Origin: Rubrolithibacter danxiaensis
GTDB taxonomy: Bacteria; Bacteroidota; Bacteroidia; Sphingobacteriales; Sphingobacteriaceae
Length of the DNA stretch: 64,000 nt
Assembly (NCBI RefSeq): GCF_047272945.1
Contig: NZ_JBKOPS010000013.1
Coordinates: 1 to 64,000 of the forward strand
Direction: 5' to 3'
Part shown: in pieces, positions 1 to 9,479 of the stretch
Numbering within the stretch: position 1 is the first letter of the stretch
Layout: each line of letters begins with the position of its first letter
Notes under the pieces: model-generated
Seen by the model: only the letters and a program-made list of their open reading frames with translations
Databases searched by the model: none
Told to the model about the DNA's origin: nothing
Program-made: the position numbers and the translations under genes

Positions 1-59
1 TGCCTTTACACAGTGCAGCTTAAATTCAAAACTGTGCTTCTTTTTCTTTATCATAAAAA

Positions 60-92
60 TGCCCCCAGAAAGTGTCTAACTTTTTGGGGGCA
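60..92 (-). terminator. Rho-independent terminator of the OmpA gene
   Basis: Bases 60-73 pair with 79-92 (GCCCCC against GGGGGC, continuing through an AT-rich part with one G-T wobble) around a 5-base loop. Read on the minus strand the stem is followed by TTTTT. It lies 44 bases past the stop codon of the minus-strand OmpA gene, so it most likely ends that transcript. Confidence 0.85.
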
Positions 93-135
93 CTGTACAT
101 GATGCAGCCTCTTTATTATTATTATTTGAAAAGAT

Positions 136-1512
136 TTAATACAGGGTAAATTCCACTCTCCTGTTATTTTGCCTTCCGGCAGCAGTTTTATTACTTGAGA
201 TTGGCTGGCTCTCTCCATAGCCGGTTGCTTCAATTCTCGATGGATTTGCACCTTTACTTACCAGGTATTCTTTTACAGATTCCGCTCTTGCTTTTGACAA
301 TCTCAGGTTAGCTTCGGAGCTTCCCACATTATCAGTATGGCCTGAAAGTTTTAAACTAAAGTTCTTCTGTACAAGCAAATTTGCAACCCTGTCTAAAGTT
401 GGATATGATTTAGATCGAATAGTTGCTTTACCAAAATCAAATTCAAGATTTTTAATAGCATCTCTGACTACTCTTTTGTCTTCCTCAGTTATAACAGTTG
501 TCCGGGTAATATTCTTAGCTTCGGGAAGAGGGCATCCGCCACCATCAACCTGGGTTCCGGCAGAAGTTCCGGGGCATTTATCAAAATAATCTGAAACACC
601 GTCTTTATCCTCATCTGCCAGAACTTTAGCAAAATCCTGTCTGAACTGCTCTAACTGCTGTGCTCCTTTGGCTCTTTCGCCGGCAAGCTCATCCCGTAAA
701 GCCTGATTTTGCTTCATATAATCGTATTGCATTGAAGCAACGGGATTGTAAGTTGCCAGCTGAGGTTTTGATTTAGGCCCTAAAGAGAATTCCAAACCAA
801 TGTTGGCATAAGAGAATTTATCATTCTGAGGGCCGTTGTTATATCCGTCAAGGTTATCCGCATCAAGAAAGTTCATCGTATAACCCAGGTTTAAACTGGC
901 AGACGGTGAAACATTAAATTTCAGTCCCGCTCCTACAGGAAAGAAAACTTCCGTTAGATCTTTTCCGGGAGTAAACTCCACGCTTTCTCCGGTAGTTCGC
1001 TCCAGTTGCGTACTGTATCCCATTAACCCCGCTCCTGCTTTTACAAATGGCTGTACCAGACTTTTTTTATTCAGCCAATTGATATTTGCTATTGTTAGCT
1101 CACCAACTAAGCTTGCAGACCAGTTCATGTCAGTTTCAAAGGAATTAAAAGGACTCGTATTCGGCTGTCCGCTTCCCAATGCCTTGGAATTATCTCCTTT
1201 AAAACCTCCCCGCAAAAAGTCGGCAGCAATACCAAAGCCGGGTAGTATTTGCTTTTTAACAAAAAGGCCGTAGCCTACATCAGTTTTCCACTTGGTGAAG
1301 TCATTTTTTCCGAAGAAAACAATTGGCGACAGAATACCCGCATGCACACCTACAGACCAGGTACGAAAAGAACTTGCCGGACTAAAGGGCTGAACATTGG
1401 TAGTTGAAACTTCCACAGCGGTGTTTGAAACTCCCGCAGTATCCTGCGCCATTACAGAAGCAGGTATCAAAAGCCCTGCAGCGAATGCGTATTTAAGATA
1501 ATTTGTTTTCAT
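136..1512 (-). CDS. OmpA-family outer-membrane protein with barrel and peptidoglycan-binding domain
   Basis: A 458-residue protein. The start at 1512 is chosen because it gives a clean signal peptide (MKTNYLKYAFAAGLLIPASVMAQ region, cleavage after about residue 23); an upstream in-frame start at 1542 would add ten residues before it. Residues about 45-260 resemble an eight-stranded outer-membrane barrel. A calcium-binding thrombospondin-type-3-like stretch (DEDKDGVSDYFDKCPGT) follows around residue 310. The C-terminal 110 residues are an OmpA domain with the peptidoglycan-binding signature GHTDNVG and the terminal NNRRVEF motif. Likely role: porin or envelope anchor linking the outer membrane to the cell wall. 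Transcribed alone, with its own terminator. Confidence 0.9.
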   Translation of the reverse strand: MKTNYLKYAFAAGLLIPASVMAQDTAGVSNTAVEVSTTNVQPFSPASSFRTWSVGVHAGILSPIVFFGKNDFTKWKTDVGYGLFVKKQILPGFGIAADFLRGGFKGDNSKALGSGQPNTSPFNSFETDMNWSASLVGELTIANINWLNKKSLVQPFVKAGAGLMGYSTQLERTTGESVEFTPGKDLTEVFFPVGAGLKFNVSPSASLNLGYTMNFLDADNLDGYNNGPQNDKFSYANIGLEFSLGPKSKPQLATYNPVASMQYDYMKQNQALRDELAGERAKGAQQLEQFRQDFAKVLADEDKDGVSDYFDKCPGTSAGTQVDGGGCPLPEAKNITRTTVITEEDKRVVRDAIKNLEFDFGKATIRSKSYPTLDRVANLLVQKNFSLKLSGHTDNVGSSEANLRLSKARAESVKEYLVSKGANPSRIEATGYGESQPISSNKTAAGRQNNRRVEFTLY

Positions 1513-1744
1513 AGTTATAGTATATCCTAAAATAAAAAACAAGAAGAGAAAAAGTTTGCCAAAAAAGCATTAAGACTTTAAATTGAAGTTTAATTGTTAA
1601 TTTTTAAGCAACTGAATATCATTTACTAAGCTCCTGATAGCAGAACTAATAGATTTTCAATATTTATGCAATTAACCTTGGTTATGCCTTTAATTCTATA
1701 CAAAAAAGTATTGTTATTGAAACAGCGGCCTGAAATTAAAGGTG

Positions 1745-1752
1745 TATTTTTG
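1745..1752 (+). promoter_or_regulatory. Candidate -7 promoter element of queG
   Basis: TATTTTTG matches the Bacteroidota -7 consensus TAnnTTTG and is followed by CA, five bases before the queG start codon, so transcription would begin at or very near the ATG. No convincing -33 TTG at the usual distance was seen. Confidence 0.5.
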
Positions 1753-1757
1753 CACGA

Positions 1758-2693
1758 ATGATTTCCAGTAAACAGGCATATAGTAGTTATATAAAAGCAG
1801 AAGCAAAACGGCTTGGCTTTATGTTTTGCGGAATTTCAAAAGCTGAGTTTTTGGAGGAGGAAGCAACACGTCTTGAAGAGTGGCTGAATAAGGGATATCA
1901 TGGAGAAATGTCGTACATGGAGAATTATTTTGACAAACGGCTTGATCCAACAAAACTGGTTGAGGGTGCAAAGTGCGTCATATCACTGGCATATAATTAT
2001 TATACTACAAATCAACAAGATGACCGGTTCGCTCCGAAGATTTCAAAATATGCTTATGGAATTGACTACCATGGAATTATAAAAGACAAACTAAAGGAAT
2101 TAGTTAATAATATCAGAGATACTATTGGTGAGGTAAACGGAAGAATCTTTGTGGATTCAGCGCCTGTTCTTGACAGGGCCTGGGCAAAAAAAGCAGGCTT
2201 GGGATGGATTGGAAAAAACTCCAACCTGATTTCCAGAAAAGCAGGATCATTCTTCTTTCTGGCCGAATTGATTCTCGACCTGGAACTTGAATATGATATT
2301 GCTCCTACAAAGGATTACTGCGGAACATGTACCCGGTGTATGGATGCCTGTCCGACTGATGCTATTGTAGCGCCTGCTGTTGTAGACGGAAGCAGATGTA
2401 TCTCCTATCTTACCATTGAATTAAAAAATGAAATTCCGTCTGAATTTAAAGGAAAAATGGATAACTGGATGTTTGGCTGTGACATTTGCCAGGATGTTTG
2501 TCCCTGGAACAGGTTTTCTGTTATTCATAATGAGCCAGGGTTTACTCCAGCCGAAGAGTTGATACAATTTACACAAAAAGACTGGGAAGAACTGACAGAA
2601 GATGTTTTTAAAAAAGTATTTAAAAAATCGCCTGTTAAACGAACAAAATTTTCAGGTCTAAAAAGAAATATCGCTTTTCTTAGCAGCAAATAA
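1758..2693 (+). CDS. queG: Epoxyqueuosine reductase QueG
   Basis: The 311-residue product reduces epoxyqueuosine to queuosine in the wobble position of GUN-anticodon tRNAs, the last step of queuosine synthesis. Two 4Fe-4S cluster motifs typical of the family are visible: CGTCTRCMDACPT near residue 188 and CDICQDVCPWN near residue 239. The DSAPVLDRAWAKKAGLGWIG region is the family's cobalamin-site signature. The length is a little below the usual 350-380 because the C-terminal HEAT-like extension is short, as in other Bacteroidota. Cytoplasmic. QueE of the same pathway lies 48 kb away at 49519. Confidence 0.93.
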   Translation: MISSKQAYSSYIKAEAKRLGFMFCGISKAEFLEEEATRLEEWLNKGYHGEMSYMENYFDKRLDPTKLVEGAKCVISLAYNYYTTNQQDDRFAPKISKYAYGIDYHGIIKDKLKELVNNIRDTIGEVNGRIFVDSAPVLDRAWAKKAGLGWIGKNSNLISRKAGSFFFLAELILDLELEYDIAPTKDYCGTCTRCMDACPTDAIVAPAVVDGSRCISYLTIELKNEIPSEFKGKMDNWMFGCDICQDVCPWNRFSVIHNEPGFTPAEELIQFTQKDWEELTEDVFKKVFKKSPVKRTKFSGLKRNIAFLSSK

Positions 2694-2737
2694 CCTCCTC
2701 AAATTCATTATTCAAATGCAATAAGTACATTCGTACC

Positions 2738-4222
2738 ATGTTTCTTTTGATTGAAAATTTAACTGTACGACACTTAGATAAGGTTTTGCTTCATGATTTG
2801 AATTTAGAGATCAGCGAGGGCCAGCAATGGGCTGTGGTTGGAGAAAGCGGTTCGGGTAAAACAGCTCTACTGGAAGCTATAGCAGGGAACTTCAACATAC
2901 AAAAAGGCCAGATAAAGCACTGTTATCATGAGAATTACCCACACTCAACTAATCTTCAATTTAATATAAATAACCTTATAAGTTTTGTAAAACAGAAGCA
3001 CTCTTTTAAAAATCGTTCGAATACAACAGATTTTTATTATCAGCAGCGTTTTAATTCTTTCGATTCTAAAGATGCCCCCACTGTGCGTAGTTATCTGGAA
3101 TCTATCAAACCTGTAATTGCTGCTTCCACATACTGGACTTTTGATTACACAACCGAGCGGTTAAAACTAAAGGAATTGCTTGATAAAGAATTGATCAAGC
3201 TTTCAAACGGGGAAACAAAGCGTTTATTAATTGCTGCTTCGCTCATTAAAAATCCAAAATTATTGCTTCTTGATAATCCTTTTACCGGCTTAGATGCAGA
3301 TACCAGGCCTTACCTGCGCAAGCTTATTAAAGAAATTATTGATTCAGGTATTACGGTAATTATTGCAACCTCTCCAACTGAAATTCCTGATTCTATTACT
3401 CACATAGCTGTATTAAAAGACGGAACCATAACACAAAAAGTAGAAAAAGCCGCTTTTAATCCTGATTCTGTGATAGCTAAATCTGCTGATCATCCCGATA
3501 CAGATCTTTTAACCGACTTATTATCATTAACAGAAAAACCTGTTTTTAAGAAAATAGTACACATGGAGAATGTGACAGTTAAATATGGAGATAAAGTGAT
3601 ACTCGACGATGTTAACTGGAAGGTAGAAAACGGAGAGCATTGGGCATTGACAGGGCATAATGGCGCCGGAAAATCTACTTTACTAAGTCTGATCAATGGC
3701 GATAATCCACAGGCTTATGCCAATAAAATTACGCTGTTTGATCGCAGAAGAGGAAGCGGCGAATCCATATGGGATATAAAAAAGAAAACCGGGTATGTAT
3801 CGCCTGAGATGTTACAATATTTCAAAGCCGGCTCAAGCTGCATTCATGTAGTAGAATCAGGCTTTTATGATACCATGGGATTATTCCGTGCCAGTAATAC
3901 GAAAAATTCAGGTATAGCTGCACAGTGGATGAAAGTTTTAAAAATTGATTCTTTTGCACACACTCCGTTTAAAAATGTATCTGCAAGTGTTCAGCGATTG
4001 TGTCTTCTGGCACGTGCCCTTGTAAAAAACCCGGTTCTGTTAATTCTTGATGAACCCTGCCAGGGATTAGATGAAAATCAGCAGCACTACTTTCAAAGCC
4101 TTATCGACACGATCTGCAAAATAAGCAATACTGCCTTAATATATGTTACTCATTATCACGAAGAGCTTCCCTTGTGTGTAACTAAACAGTTAAAATTAGA
4201 AAAAGGAAAAGTAGTAAGCTAA
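2738..4222 (+). CDS. Tandem-domain ABC ATPase, ModF/PhrA-like
   Basis: A 494-residue soluble protein with two ABC ATPase domains and no membrane segment. Domain 1 has Walker A GESGSGKT (residue 35), signature LSNGE and Walker B LLLLDN (D179), in which the usual catalytic glutamate is Asn180. Domain 2 has Walker A GHNGAGKS (306), a degenerate signature (SASVQR instead of LSGGQ) and a normal Walker B LLILDE (D438, E439). The combination predicts one degenerate and one active composite ATP site. Architecture matches ModF/photorepair-protein PhrA relatives, whose role is poorly known. Its 3' end overlaps the convergent glycosyltransferase gene by four bases. A weak -7-like TACATTCG lies at 2726-2733. 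Confidence 0.85.
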   Translation: MFLLIENLTVRHLDKVLLHDLNLEISEGQQWAVVGESGSGKTALLEAIAGNFNIQKGQIKHCYHENYPHSTNLQFNINNLISFVKQKHSFKNRSNTTDFYYQQRFNSFDSKDAPTVRSYLESIKPVIAASTYWTFDYTTERLKLKELLDKELIKLSNGETKRLLIAASLIKNPKLLLLDNPFTGLDADTRPYLRKLIKEIIDSGITVIIATSPTEIPDSITHIAVLKDGTITQKVEKAAFNPDSVIAKSADHPDTDLLTDLLSLTEKPVFKKIVHMENVTVKYGDKVILDDVNWKVENGEHWALTGHNGAGKSTLLSLINGDNPQAYANKITLFDRRRGSGESIWDIKKKTGYVSPEMLQYFKAGSSCIHVVESGFYDTMGLFRASNTKNSGIAAQWMKVLKIDSFAHTPFKNVSASVQRLCLLARALVKNPVLLILDEPCQGLDENQQHYFQSLIDTICKISNTALIYVTHYHEELPLCVTKQLKLEKGKVVS

Positions 4223-5346
4223 AACCTGTTGGCAACAGCTTGCTCTGTTGTGACAAGTTCAGGAAAAACAGCGGTATGCTGACCCGAAATGATCTCGTAA
4301 ACAGAATTAATAATTTCACCGGGTTCTATCATGGGAGCCGTTTCTGAGAAAACCGTTTGATTTACAAACCTGATCACTTCATTTTTACTACGTTTTTCCG
4401 GTGGCACATCAAACGGCAAAACTTTTCCCTGTGATTTCCAGGGCAGATGTTGTGGATTTGTAAGCGCATACAATACAATTACAGGCGTATTTACTGCTGC
4501 AGCCAAGTGAATTGTGCCTGTATTGACAGATACTACCAATGGAGACTTTTTGATCAATAAAATAAATTCATCCAAAGAAAGTTTTCCTCCCAGAGAGAAA
4601 GCACCTTCTCCCGCTGCCTGGCTTAATTCATCTGTTAAGTTACTCTCTGTTGGGCCGCCTGTAAAAAGCAGTTGAAATTCGTTTCTTAAAACTTTTGCCG
4701 CTTCAACCCAGAGATGTTTTGGATATTGGCGTTTTTCTTCACTTACACCCGGATGCAGAATAAGCCAGGGCTTATTATCATTAAATCCGAACTCGCTAAG
4801 TTTACTTTTCAACGCGTCCCAATTATCCTCGTTAATATCGAGGCTCAGCTTTTCGTTTTCAGTATAAGCCCCAACTTTTGCAACCAGATCCAAATCCCTC
4901 CTGACCTGGTGACGAATAAACGTATAGGGTTCCTCGTCCGGAAGCCAGTCTGTTAGCAAATCATAAGGATTCTCTCTGCAATAAGCTACTCTTCGCGGAA
5001 TACCCGCAAGATAAGCAAGCATAGCAGCAGGCAAGGGATTTTGACTGTAAACTGTAAAAATAAAGGCTGCATCAAACCTGCGTTCTTTCAGCTCATCAAC
5101 TACCTCAAAAAACGATTCCCGGGAAACTTCTTTATCAGTTTTTATCCAGGGAAGATCATAAACGATAACCTCATCTATTTCTCGTATATATCTGGCAATA
5201 GCTTTTGAAGCAGAAGAAGTAAGTACCGTTATTTTACAGTTATATGTTTCTTTAAGCGCCCGGATTGCCGGTGAAGACATAATAAGGTCGCCCATATTAT
5301 CGGCCCGAATACATAAGATGTTTTTAAAAGATGAAGGTTCTGTCAT
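4219..5346 (-). CDS. Glycosyltransferase family 9 (heptosyltransferase-like)
   Basis: A 375-residue protein of the ADP-heptose:LPS heptosyltransferase family (GT9, WaaF/WaaC-like). Seen: the N-terminal IRADNMGDLIMSSPAIRAL start typical of the family, the ILHPGVSEEKRQYP stretch and the donor-site region SVNTGTIHLAAA followed by LYALTNPQHLPW. It probably adds a heptose or related sugar to a surface glycan at the inner face of the inner membrane. It is the last gene of a six-gene minus-strand operon and starts 3 bases after hldE, whose product makes ADP-heptose, which supports a heptose donor. The true acceptor is unknown. Confidence 0.88.
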   Translation of the reverse strand: MTEPSSFKNILCIRADNMGDLIMSSPAIRALKETYNCKITVLTSSASKAIARYIREIDEVIVYDLPWIKTDKEVSRESFFEVVDELKERRFDAAFIFTVYSQNPLPAAMLAYLAGIPRRVAYCRENPYDLLTDWLPDEEPYTFIRHQVRRDLDLVAKVGAYTENEKLSLDINEDNWDALKSKLSEFGFNDNKPWLILHPGVSEEKRQYPKHLWVEAAKVLRNEFQLLFTGGPTESNLTDELSQAAGEGAFSLGGKLSLDEFILLIKKSPLVVSVNTGTIHLAAAVNTPVIVLYALTNPQHLPWKSQGKVLPFDVPPEKRSKNEVIRFVNQTVFSETAPMIEPGEIINSVYEIISGQHTAVFPELVTTEQAVANRF

Positions 5347-5349
5347 AAA

Positions 5350-6828
5350 TCAAGCTTGAGCCAGCCGGTATTCATTTCCGCTATTGATCCTCCTGATAAT
5401 TAATGTAGTGGAATGATCGGGAACCAATGGAACAAAGACTACTTCTCCCCCTAATTCTTCCACAATTTTTGCTTCAGGCAATGTTTCTTTTGTATAGTCT
5501 CCGCCCTTAGCATAAATATGGGGCCTTGCAGCTTTTATAAGCTCTATAGGTGTGTCTTCTGTAAATGGTACGATATGGTCAATAGCGCTCAAACCAGACA
5601 ATACCTGCATCCTGTCTGCCAGTGGATTTATCGGGCGGTCTTTTCCTTTGAGCCTTTGTATGCTTTCATCACTGTTTAAGCCCACAATCAAAATATCTCC
5701 CATTTCTTTTGAGCGATTCAGGTAAGAAACATGTCCGCTGTGAAGAATATCAAAACAACCATTGGTAAATACAATTCTTTTCCCTTGTGCCTCGTAAATC
5801 TCACATAGCTTCTTCAGTTCAATTGGATGAGTAACGAATTTATTATGGATGGAAAAGAAAGATGTAAGTTCTTCCACATAGCAGGGAGCAGTATCTTCTT
5901 TTTGTACTGCGATTGCAGCAGCGGCTGTGGCTAATTCAGTTGCAAGGGGAATATCAGCACCTGTATGCAATGCAAGTGTATAAGCGCTTATAAAAGTATC
6001 CCCTGCACCAACAACGTTGGGAGAAGAAACATGATGAGCTAAAGACCGGTACGAAAACTTCCCTTCCTGAAAGATCAACGCACCGTCTGCATCAAGTGTG
6101 AGCGCAATATTTTTAGCTTTGGTTTTTTCGTATAACTTCTCGCCATAGTTAGCCAGCTGTTCAGCACGATCGCTTTCCTGATGACTGAGATTAAGAATCT
6201 TTAATGCCTCGTAATAATTTGGTTTTACAAGCGAAGGCTTGACATTCTTAAAACTCAGCAAATTCTTTGAGTCAACTGCAAAAAATTTAGGTGCCTTTTT
6301 TTGAAGCTGCTCAAGGGTTTTTATAAGATTAGGCGTTAAAATACCGCTGTAATAATCGCCCACCATTATAATTTCAAAATCGCTATAATGTTCTTTCAGG
6401 TACTTTATCAGTGTTTCCTGAGTTTGAGAATTTACAGGCTTTTGAGAACCATAGTCGAAACGGGCAAGAATTTGCGACTGACACATAACCCGTGTCTTCA
6501 CCATCGTTTTCCTTCCTGCTTCTTTAACTATGGCATGCGTTTCAATTCCCGCTTTTTTAATCAGTTGTATTGCCCTTTCTGCACCATCATCATCACCAAC
6601 AGCAGAAAGAAAAGTGACCTTAGCTCCTAAAGCGCAGAGATTTACTGCAATATTTGCCGCACCTCCCACTACTTCGTCTTGTAAGGATACGTTTACAACC
6701 GGCACCGGCGCTTCAGGTGAAAGGCGTGTACTGTCTCCTTTCAAATAACTGTCTAAAATTATATCTCCAACAACCAATACTTTTGGCTGGCTAAATTGTT
6801 CCAGTATATTAAGATAAGCTGCATTCAT
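5350..6828 (-). CDS. hldE: Bifunctional heptose-7-phosphate kinase / heptose-1-phosphate adenylyltransferase
   Basis: A 492-residue fusion. Residues 1 to about 320 are a PfkB/ribokinase-type kinase with the active-site motif NVVGAGDTF; residues about 345-480 are a cytidylyltransferase-fold domain with FTNGCFDILHSGHV (HxGH motif). Together they phosphorylate D-glycero-D-manno-heptose 7-phosphate at C1 and, after GmhB action, adenylate it to ADP-heptose. Length and domain order match E. coli HldE (477 residues). The start overlaps the end of gmhB by 20 bases, indicating translational coupling. The initiating isomerase (gmhA) and the epimerase (hldD) are not in the window. Confidence 0.95.
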   Translation of the reverse strand: MNAAYLNILEQFSQPKVLVVGDIILDSYLKGDSTRLSPEAPVPVVNVSLQDEVVGGAANIAVNLCALGAKVTFLSAVGDDDGAERAIQLIKKAGIETHAIVKEAGRKTMVKTRVMCQSQILARFDYGSQKPVNSQTQETLIKYLKEHYSDFEIIMVGDYYSGILTPNLIKTLEQLQKKAPKFFAVDSKNLLSFKNVKPSLVKPNYYEALKILNLSHQESDRAEQLANYGEKLYEKTKAKNIALTLDADGALIFQEGKFSYRSLAHHVSSPNVVGAGDTFISAYTLALHTGADIPLATELATAAAAIAVQKEDTAPCYVEELTSFFSIHNKFVTHPIELKKLCEIYEAQGKRIVFTNGCFDILHSGHVSYLNRSKEMGDILIVGLNSDESIQRLKGKDRPINPLADRMQVLSGLSAIDHIVPFTEDTPIELIKAARPHIYAKGGDYTKETLPEAKIVEELGGEVVFVPLVPDHSTTLIIRRINSGNEYRLAQA

Positions 6829-7399
6829 TTCCAGGTATTGTTTTTACAGGTTTCAGTATTTGTATTGCCGCTTCGTTGATACTTTTAACAATATAATCCG
6901 GCTTTCTTAATTCATTTATGAGCCATTCTGTTTCATTCCCGTTATCTATAAGAACAGTTTTGCAGCCCGCCCTGTTTCCGGCTTCCACATCATTTAAAAT
7001 ATCGCCTATCATCCAGGATTGAGACAAGTCAATTTGATACTTCTGTGCCGCCTGCTGTAGCATACCAGGTAACGGTTTTCTGCAGGAACACTCCACGTTA
7101 TACTCTGCTACTTTTCCGTCAGGATGATGCGGACAATAAAAAAAATCATCCAGCCTGATATTCTCCTTATTTAAAAGACCCTCGAGTTTCCGGCGTACAC
7201 CACCCAATGCTTCTTCCTTGAAATATCCCCGGGCTATCCCGCTTTGGTTGGAAACAACAAGCAATAAAAATCCTTCCTGCTGAAGTTCGTTCAATCCTGC
7301 TGTACAATCGTCAGAAAGTTTAATCAGATCAGGATCAATATTATAAGGAATATCAGGTATCAGCGTTCCATCTTTATCCAGAAAGACTGCCTTATTCAT
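6809..7399 (-). CDS. gmhB: D-glycero-D-manno-heptose 1,7-bisphosphate 7-phosphatase
   Basis: A 196-residue HAD-superfamily phosphatase. The nucleophile and acid/base aspartates are in FLDKDGT (D8, D10). The GmhB-specific zinc-binding loop is visible as CPHHP followed later by CSCRKP, and GDILNDVEAG is the Mg-binding motif. It removes the 7-phosphate between the two HldE steps. Cytoplasmic. It sits 7 bases after the SDR gene and overlaps hldE by 20 bases. Confidence 0.93.
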   Translation of the reverse strand: MNKAVFLDKDGTLIPDIPYNIDPDLIKLSDDCTAGLNELQQEGFLLLVVSNQSGIARGYFKEEALGGVRRKLEGLLNKENIRLDDFFYCPHHPDGKVAEYNVECSCRKPLPGMLQQAAQKYQIDLSQSWMIGDILNDVEAGNRAGCKTVLIDNGNETEWLINELRKPDYIVKSINEAAIQILKPVKTIPGNECSLS

Positions 7400-7406
7400 T
7401 GTTTTA

Positions 7407-8132
7407 TTATGGCCAGGATGTTTCCTGCATTGGAATCACCATCATTTCAGGAATAACAGAATCGGTAGTATCTTCAAGCAGCTGTTTGATTTTTTCGGCT
7501 ACATTTTCAGGATCCTGCAGGTTTTGAGGCGGAATATCAGGAAAACGATCCAACAGAAAGGGAGTACGCATGCCGCCAGCTATTAAAGCAGTAACTTTCA
7601 CTCCAAACCGCCTTGCTTCTGTAAAAAGTGCCTGAGTAAAGCCACGTAAACCCCATTTACTTGCATGATAGACAGATGCTTCCGTCCACGCTCTTAAAGC
7701 CGCAGTGGAAACAATATTGATGATGTGGCCGCTTTTTTGTGCCGCCATTACCGGCAAAACGAATTTTGAAGTTAAAAACGGACCCCGTAGATTTACTTTC
7801 ATGGCAGCATCCCACTCAGATACAGTTAAATCGAGGATGGATTTTGTAAAGTCTATTCCGGCATTATTGATTAGCACGTCTAATTTTCCGTGATCGGTTT
7901 TAATTGAATTTATAACCTGTTCCACATTTTCTGCATCGCTTAAATCCAATCTTTTAAAAAACACCTTTTCTCCTTTAGCTGTAAAATCTTCAGCAACTTG
8001 ACTGGCTTTTTCTTCCTGAATATCCCCAATAACAACGGTAGCTCCTGCCGATGCAAGGGCTGTTGTAATGGCTTTGCCTAATCCTTGTGCACCTCCTGTA
8101 ACTAAAACTACTTTTCCGTTTAATTTTTCCAT
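7407..8132 (-). CDS. Short-chain dehydrogenase/reductase
   Basis: A 241-residue classical SDR. The Rossmann motif TGGAQGLG is at residue about 12, NNAG at about 88 and the catalytic YHASK at about 154, with Ser (STAAL) upstream. It resembles FabG-type 3-oxoacyl reductases, but its position between gmhB and a glycosyltransferase suggests it acts on a sugar or a glycan precursor; the substrate cannot be told from sequence. It may serve in place of a missing heptose epimerase, but SDRs of this subtype are not HldD, so that is a weak guess. Confidence 0.85.
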   Translation of the reverse strand: MEKLNGKVVLVTGGAQGLGKAITTALASAGATVVIGDIQEEKASQVAEDFTAKGEKVFFKRLDLSDAENVEQVINSIKTDHGKLDVLINNAGIDFTKSILDLTVSEWDAAMKVNLRGPFLTSKFVLPVMAAQKSGHIINIVSTAALRAWTEASVYHASKWGLRGFTQALFTEARRFGVKVTALIAGGMRTPFLLDRFPDIPPQNLQDPENVAEKIKQLLEDTTDSVIPEMMVIPMQETSWP

Positions 8133-8170
8133 TAATTTAAATTTGTTTTTATTGTTTGATTAGTAACATA

Positions 8171-9451
8171 TTAAGCTGCCTGGCTCTTCTTATTCAGCTG
8201 GGGCTGAATTTCAATCGGAACCGGCTGCAGGATCTTGCCGTACATAACATCCACCATTTTGGCTACATGCGCCCAGGTGAACATAGAGTTAACCCTTTTA
8301 AGCGCATTTACCTTCATTTTTTTAAGCAATGCCGGGTTAGAAAAGAGGTGTTCAATTTTTCCTGCTAATGCTTCCGCATCATTTGGCGGTATGAGATAAC
8401 CGGTTTTGCCGTTCACTATGCTGTACTTTATTCCCCCAACATTTGACCCGATTACCGGTGTTCCGCAAGCCATTGATTCCAGTGGGGTAATTCCAAAAGG
8501 TTCATACCAGGGAGTAGTAATAAAAACATTGGCAGCAGAATAGTAATATTTAAGCATATCTCGATTTTTCCTGCCTACAAAGGTGATATTATCAAGCACG
8601 CCTTCCGCTTTTGCTATTTCCTGTAGCCTTGCAATTTCCGGACATAATACGGGGTCGGGAATATCACTTTCGCCACCGACAATAACCAACCGCAAACGTT
8701 CTGTATTTCTTTTAGACTTTGCCAGCGCTTTAACTACATTATCAACCCCTTTTCGCGGAACCATACGCCCCAACTGTAAAATAATATTTTCTTCGGGGTC
8801 AAGGTCGAGAATTACACGTGCAAGTGTTTGTTGTACCGGGTAAAACTCTGAAGGGTTAAACCCACAGGGAATGATAGAGATCTTATCAGGTGAAGCATTA
8901 TAATATTTTATCAGGTCTTCTCTGTCCTGAGGGCATTCTGCAATTATCTGATCAGCTTTTTTAACTGCATCTTCTTCGATTTTCAGTCGCTGTGCCGGAA
9001 ATTTATCCTGTTCTTTCTGATGAATACGGCGCACGTGGCCCAATGCGTGGAAAGTAACCACAAACGGTATGTCTAACAGTTCTTTTAGCCTGGAGGCAAC
9101 CCAAGCCGACATAAAGAAATTAGCATGAACCAATTCATAATTTATTTCTTCTTCTTCTATAAAAGTCAGCATACTCGTAGTAAACTCCGGCATATGCTGA
9201 AGAAGCTCTTCTTTTGGAACAAAGCAAACCGGACCTGCCTGAACATGAATAACCCGGATGCCCGGCAGCCAGTTTATTACCTGTGGTAAATTCTCATTAT
9301 CCCACCGGGTAAAAATATCTATCTGATAACCTGATACGGCTAAATACTTTGCTAACTCTGCTACGTAAACATTTTGACCTCCGCTGTCAACACCTCCTAA
9401 AGTAGCTAAAGGAGATGCATGCTCACTGATAAATGCAATTCTGTTTTTCAT
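8171..9451 (-). CDS. Glycosyltransferase family 4
   Basis: A 426-residue GT-B fold enzyme. The N-terminal GGVDSGGQNVYVAELA stretch is the acceptor/donor-side glycine loop seen in sucrose-phosphate-synthase-like GT4 enzymes, and the C-terminal EPFGITPLESMACGTPV is the E-x7-E nucleotide-sugar motif. VGGIKYSIVNGKTGYLIPP is also typical. Cytoplasmic or peripheral at the inner membrane. Third-position partners are the preceding glycosyltransferase (28 bases away) and the SDR (38 bases away). The sugar it transfers is unknown. Confidence 0.88.
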   Translation of the reverse strand: MKNRIAFISEHASPLATLGGVDSGGQNVYVAELAKYLAVSGYQIDIFTRWDNENLPQVINWLPGIRVIHVQAGPVCFVPKEELLQHMPEFTTSMLTFIEEEEINYELVHANFFMSAWVASRLKELLDIPFVVTFHALGHVRRIHQKEQDKFPAQRLKIEEDAVKKADQIIAECPQDREDLIKYYNASPDKISIIPCGFNPSEFYPVQQTLARVILDLDPEENIILQLGRMVPRKGVDNVVKALAKSKRNTERLRLVIVGGESDIPDPVLCPEIARLQEIAKAEGVLDNITFVGRKNRDMLKYYYSAANVFITTPWYEPFGITPLESMACGTPVIGSNVGGIKYSIVNGKTGYLIPPNDAEALAGKIEHLFSNPALLKKMKVNALKRVNSMFTWAHVAKMVDVMYGKILQPVPIEIQPQLNKKSQAA

Positions 9452-9479
9452 GAATAAAGGTTAGATGTAAAGCTTATAA

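Noticed and set aside
136..1542. Upstream start of the OmpA gene at 1542
   Set aside because: It adds ten residues before a clean signal peptide, so 1512 is preferred.
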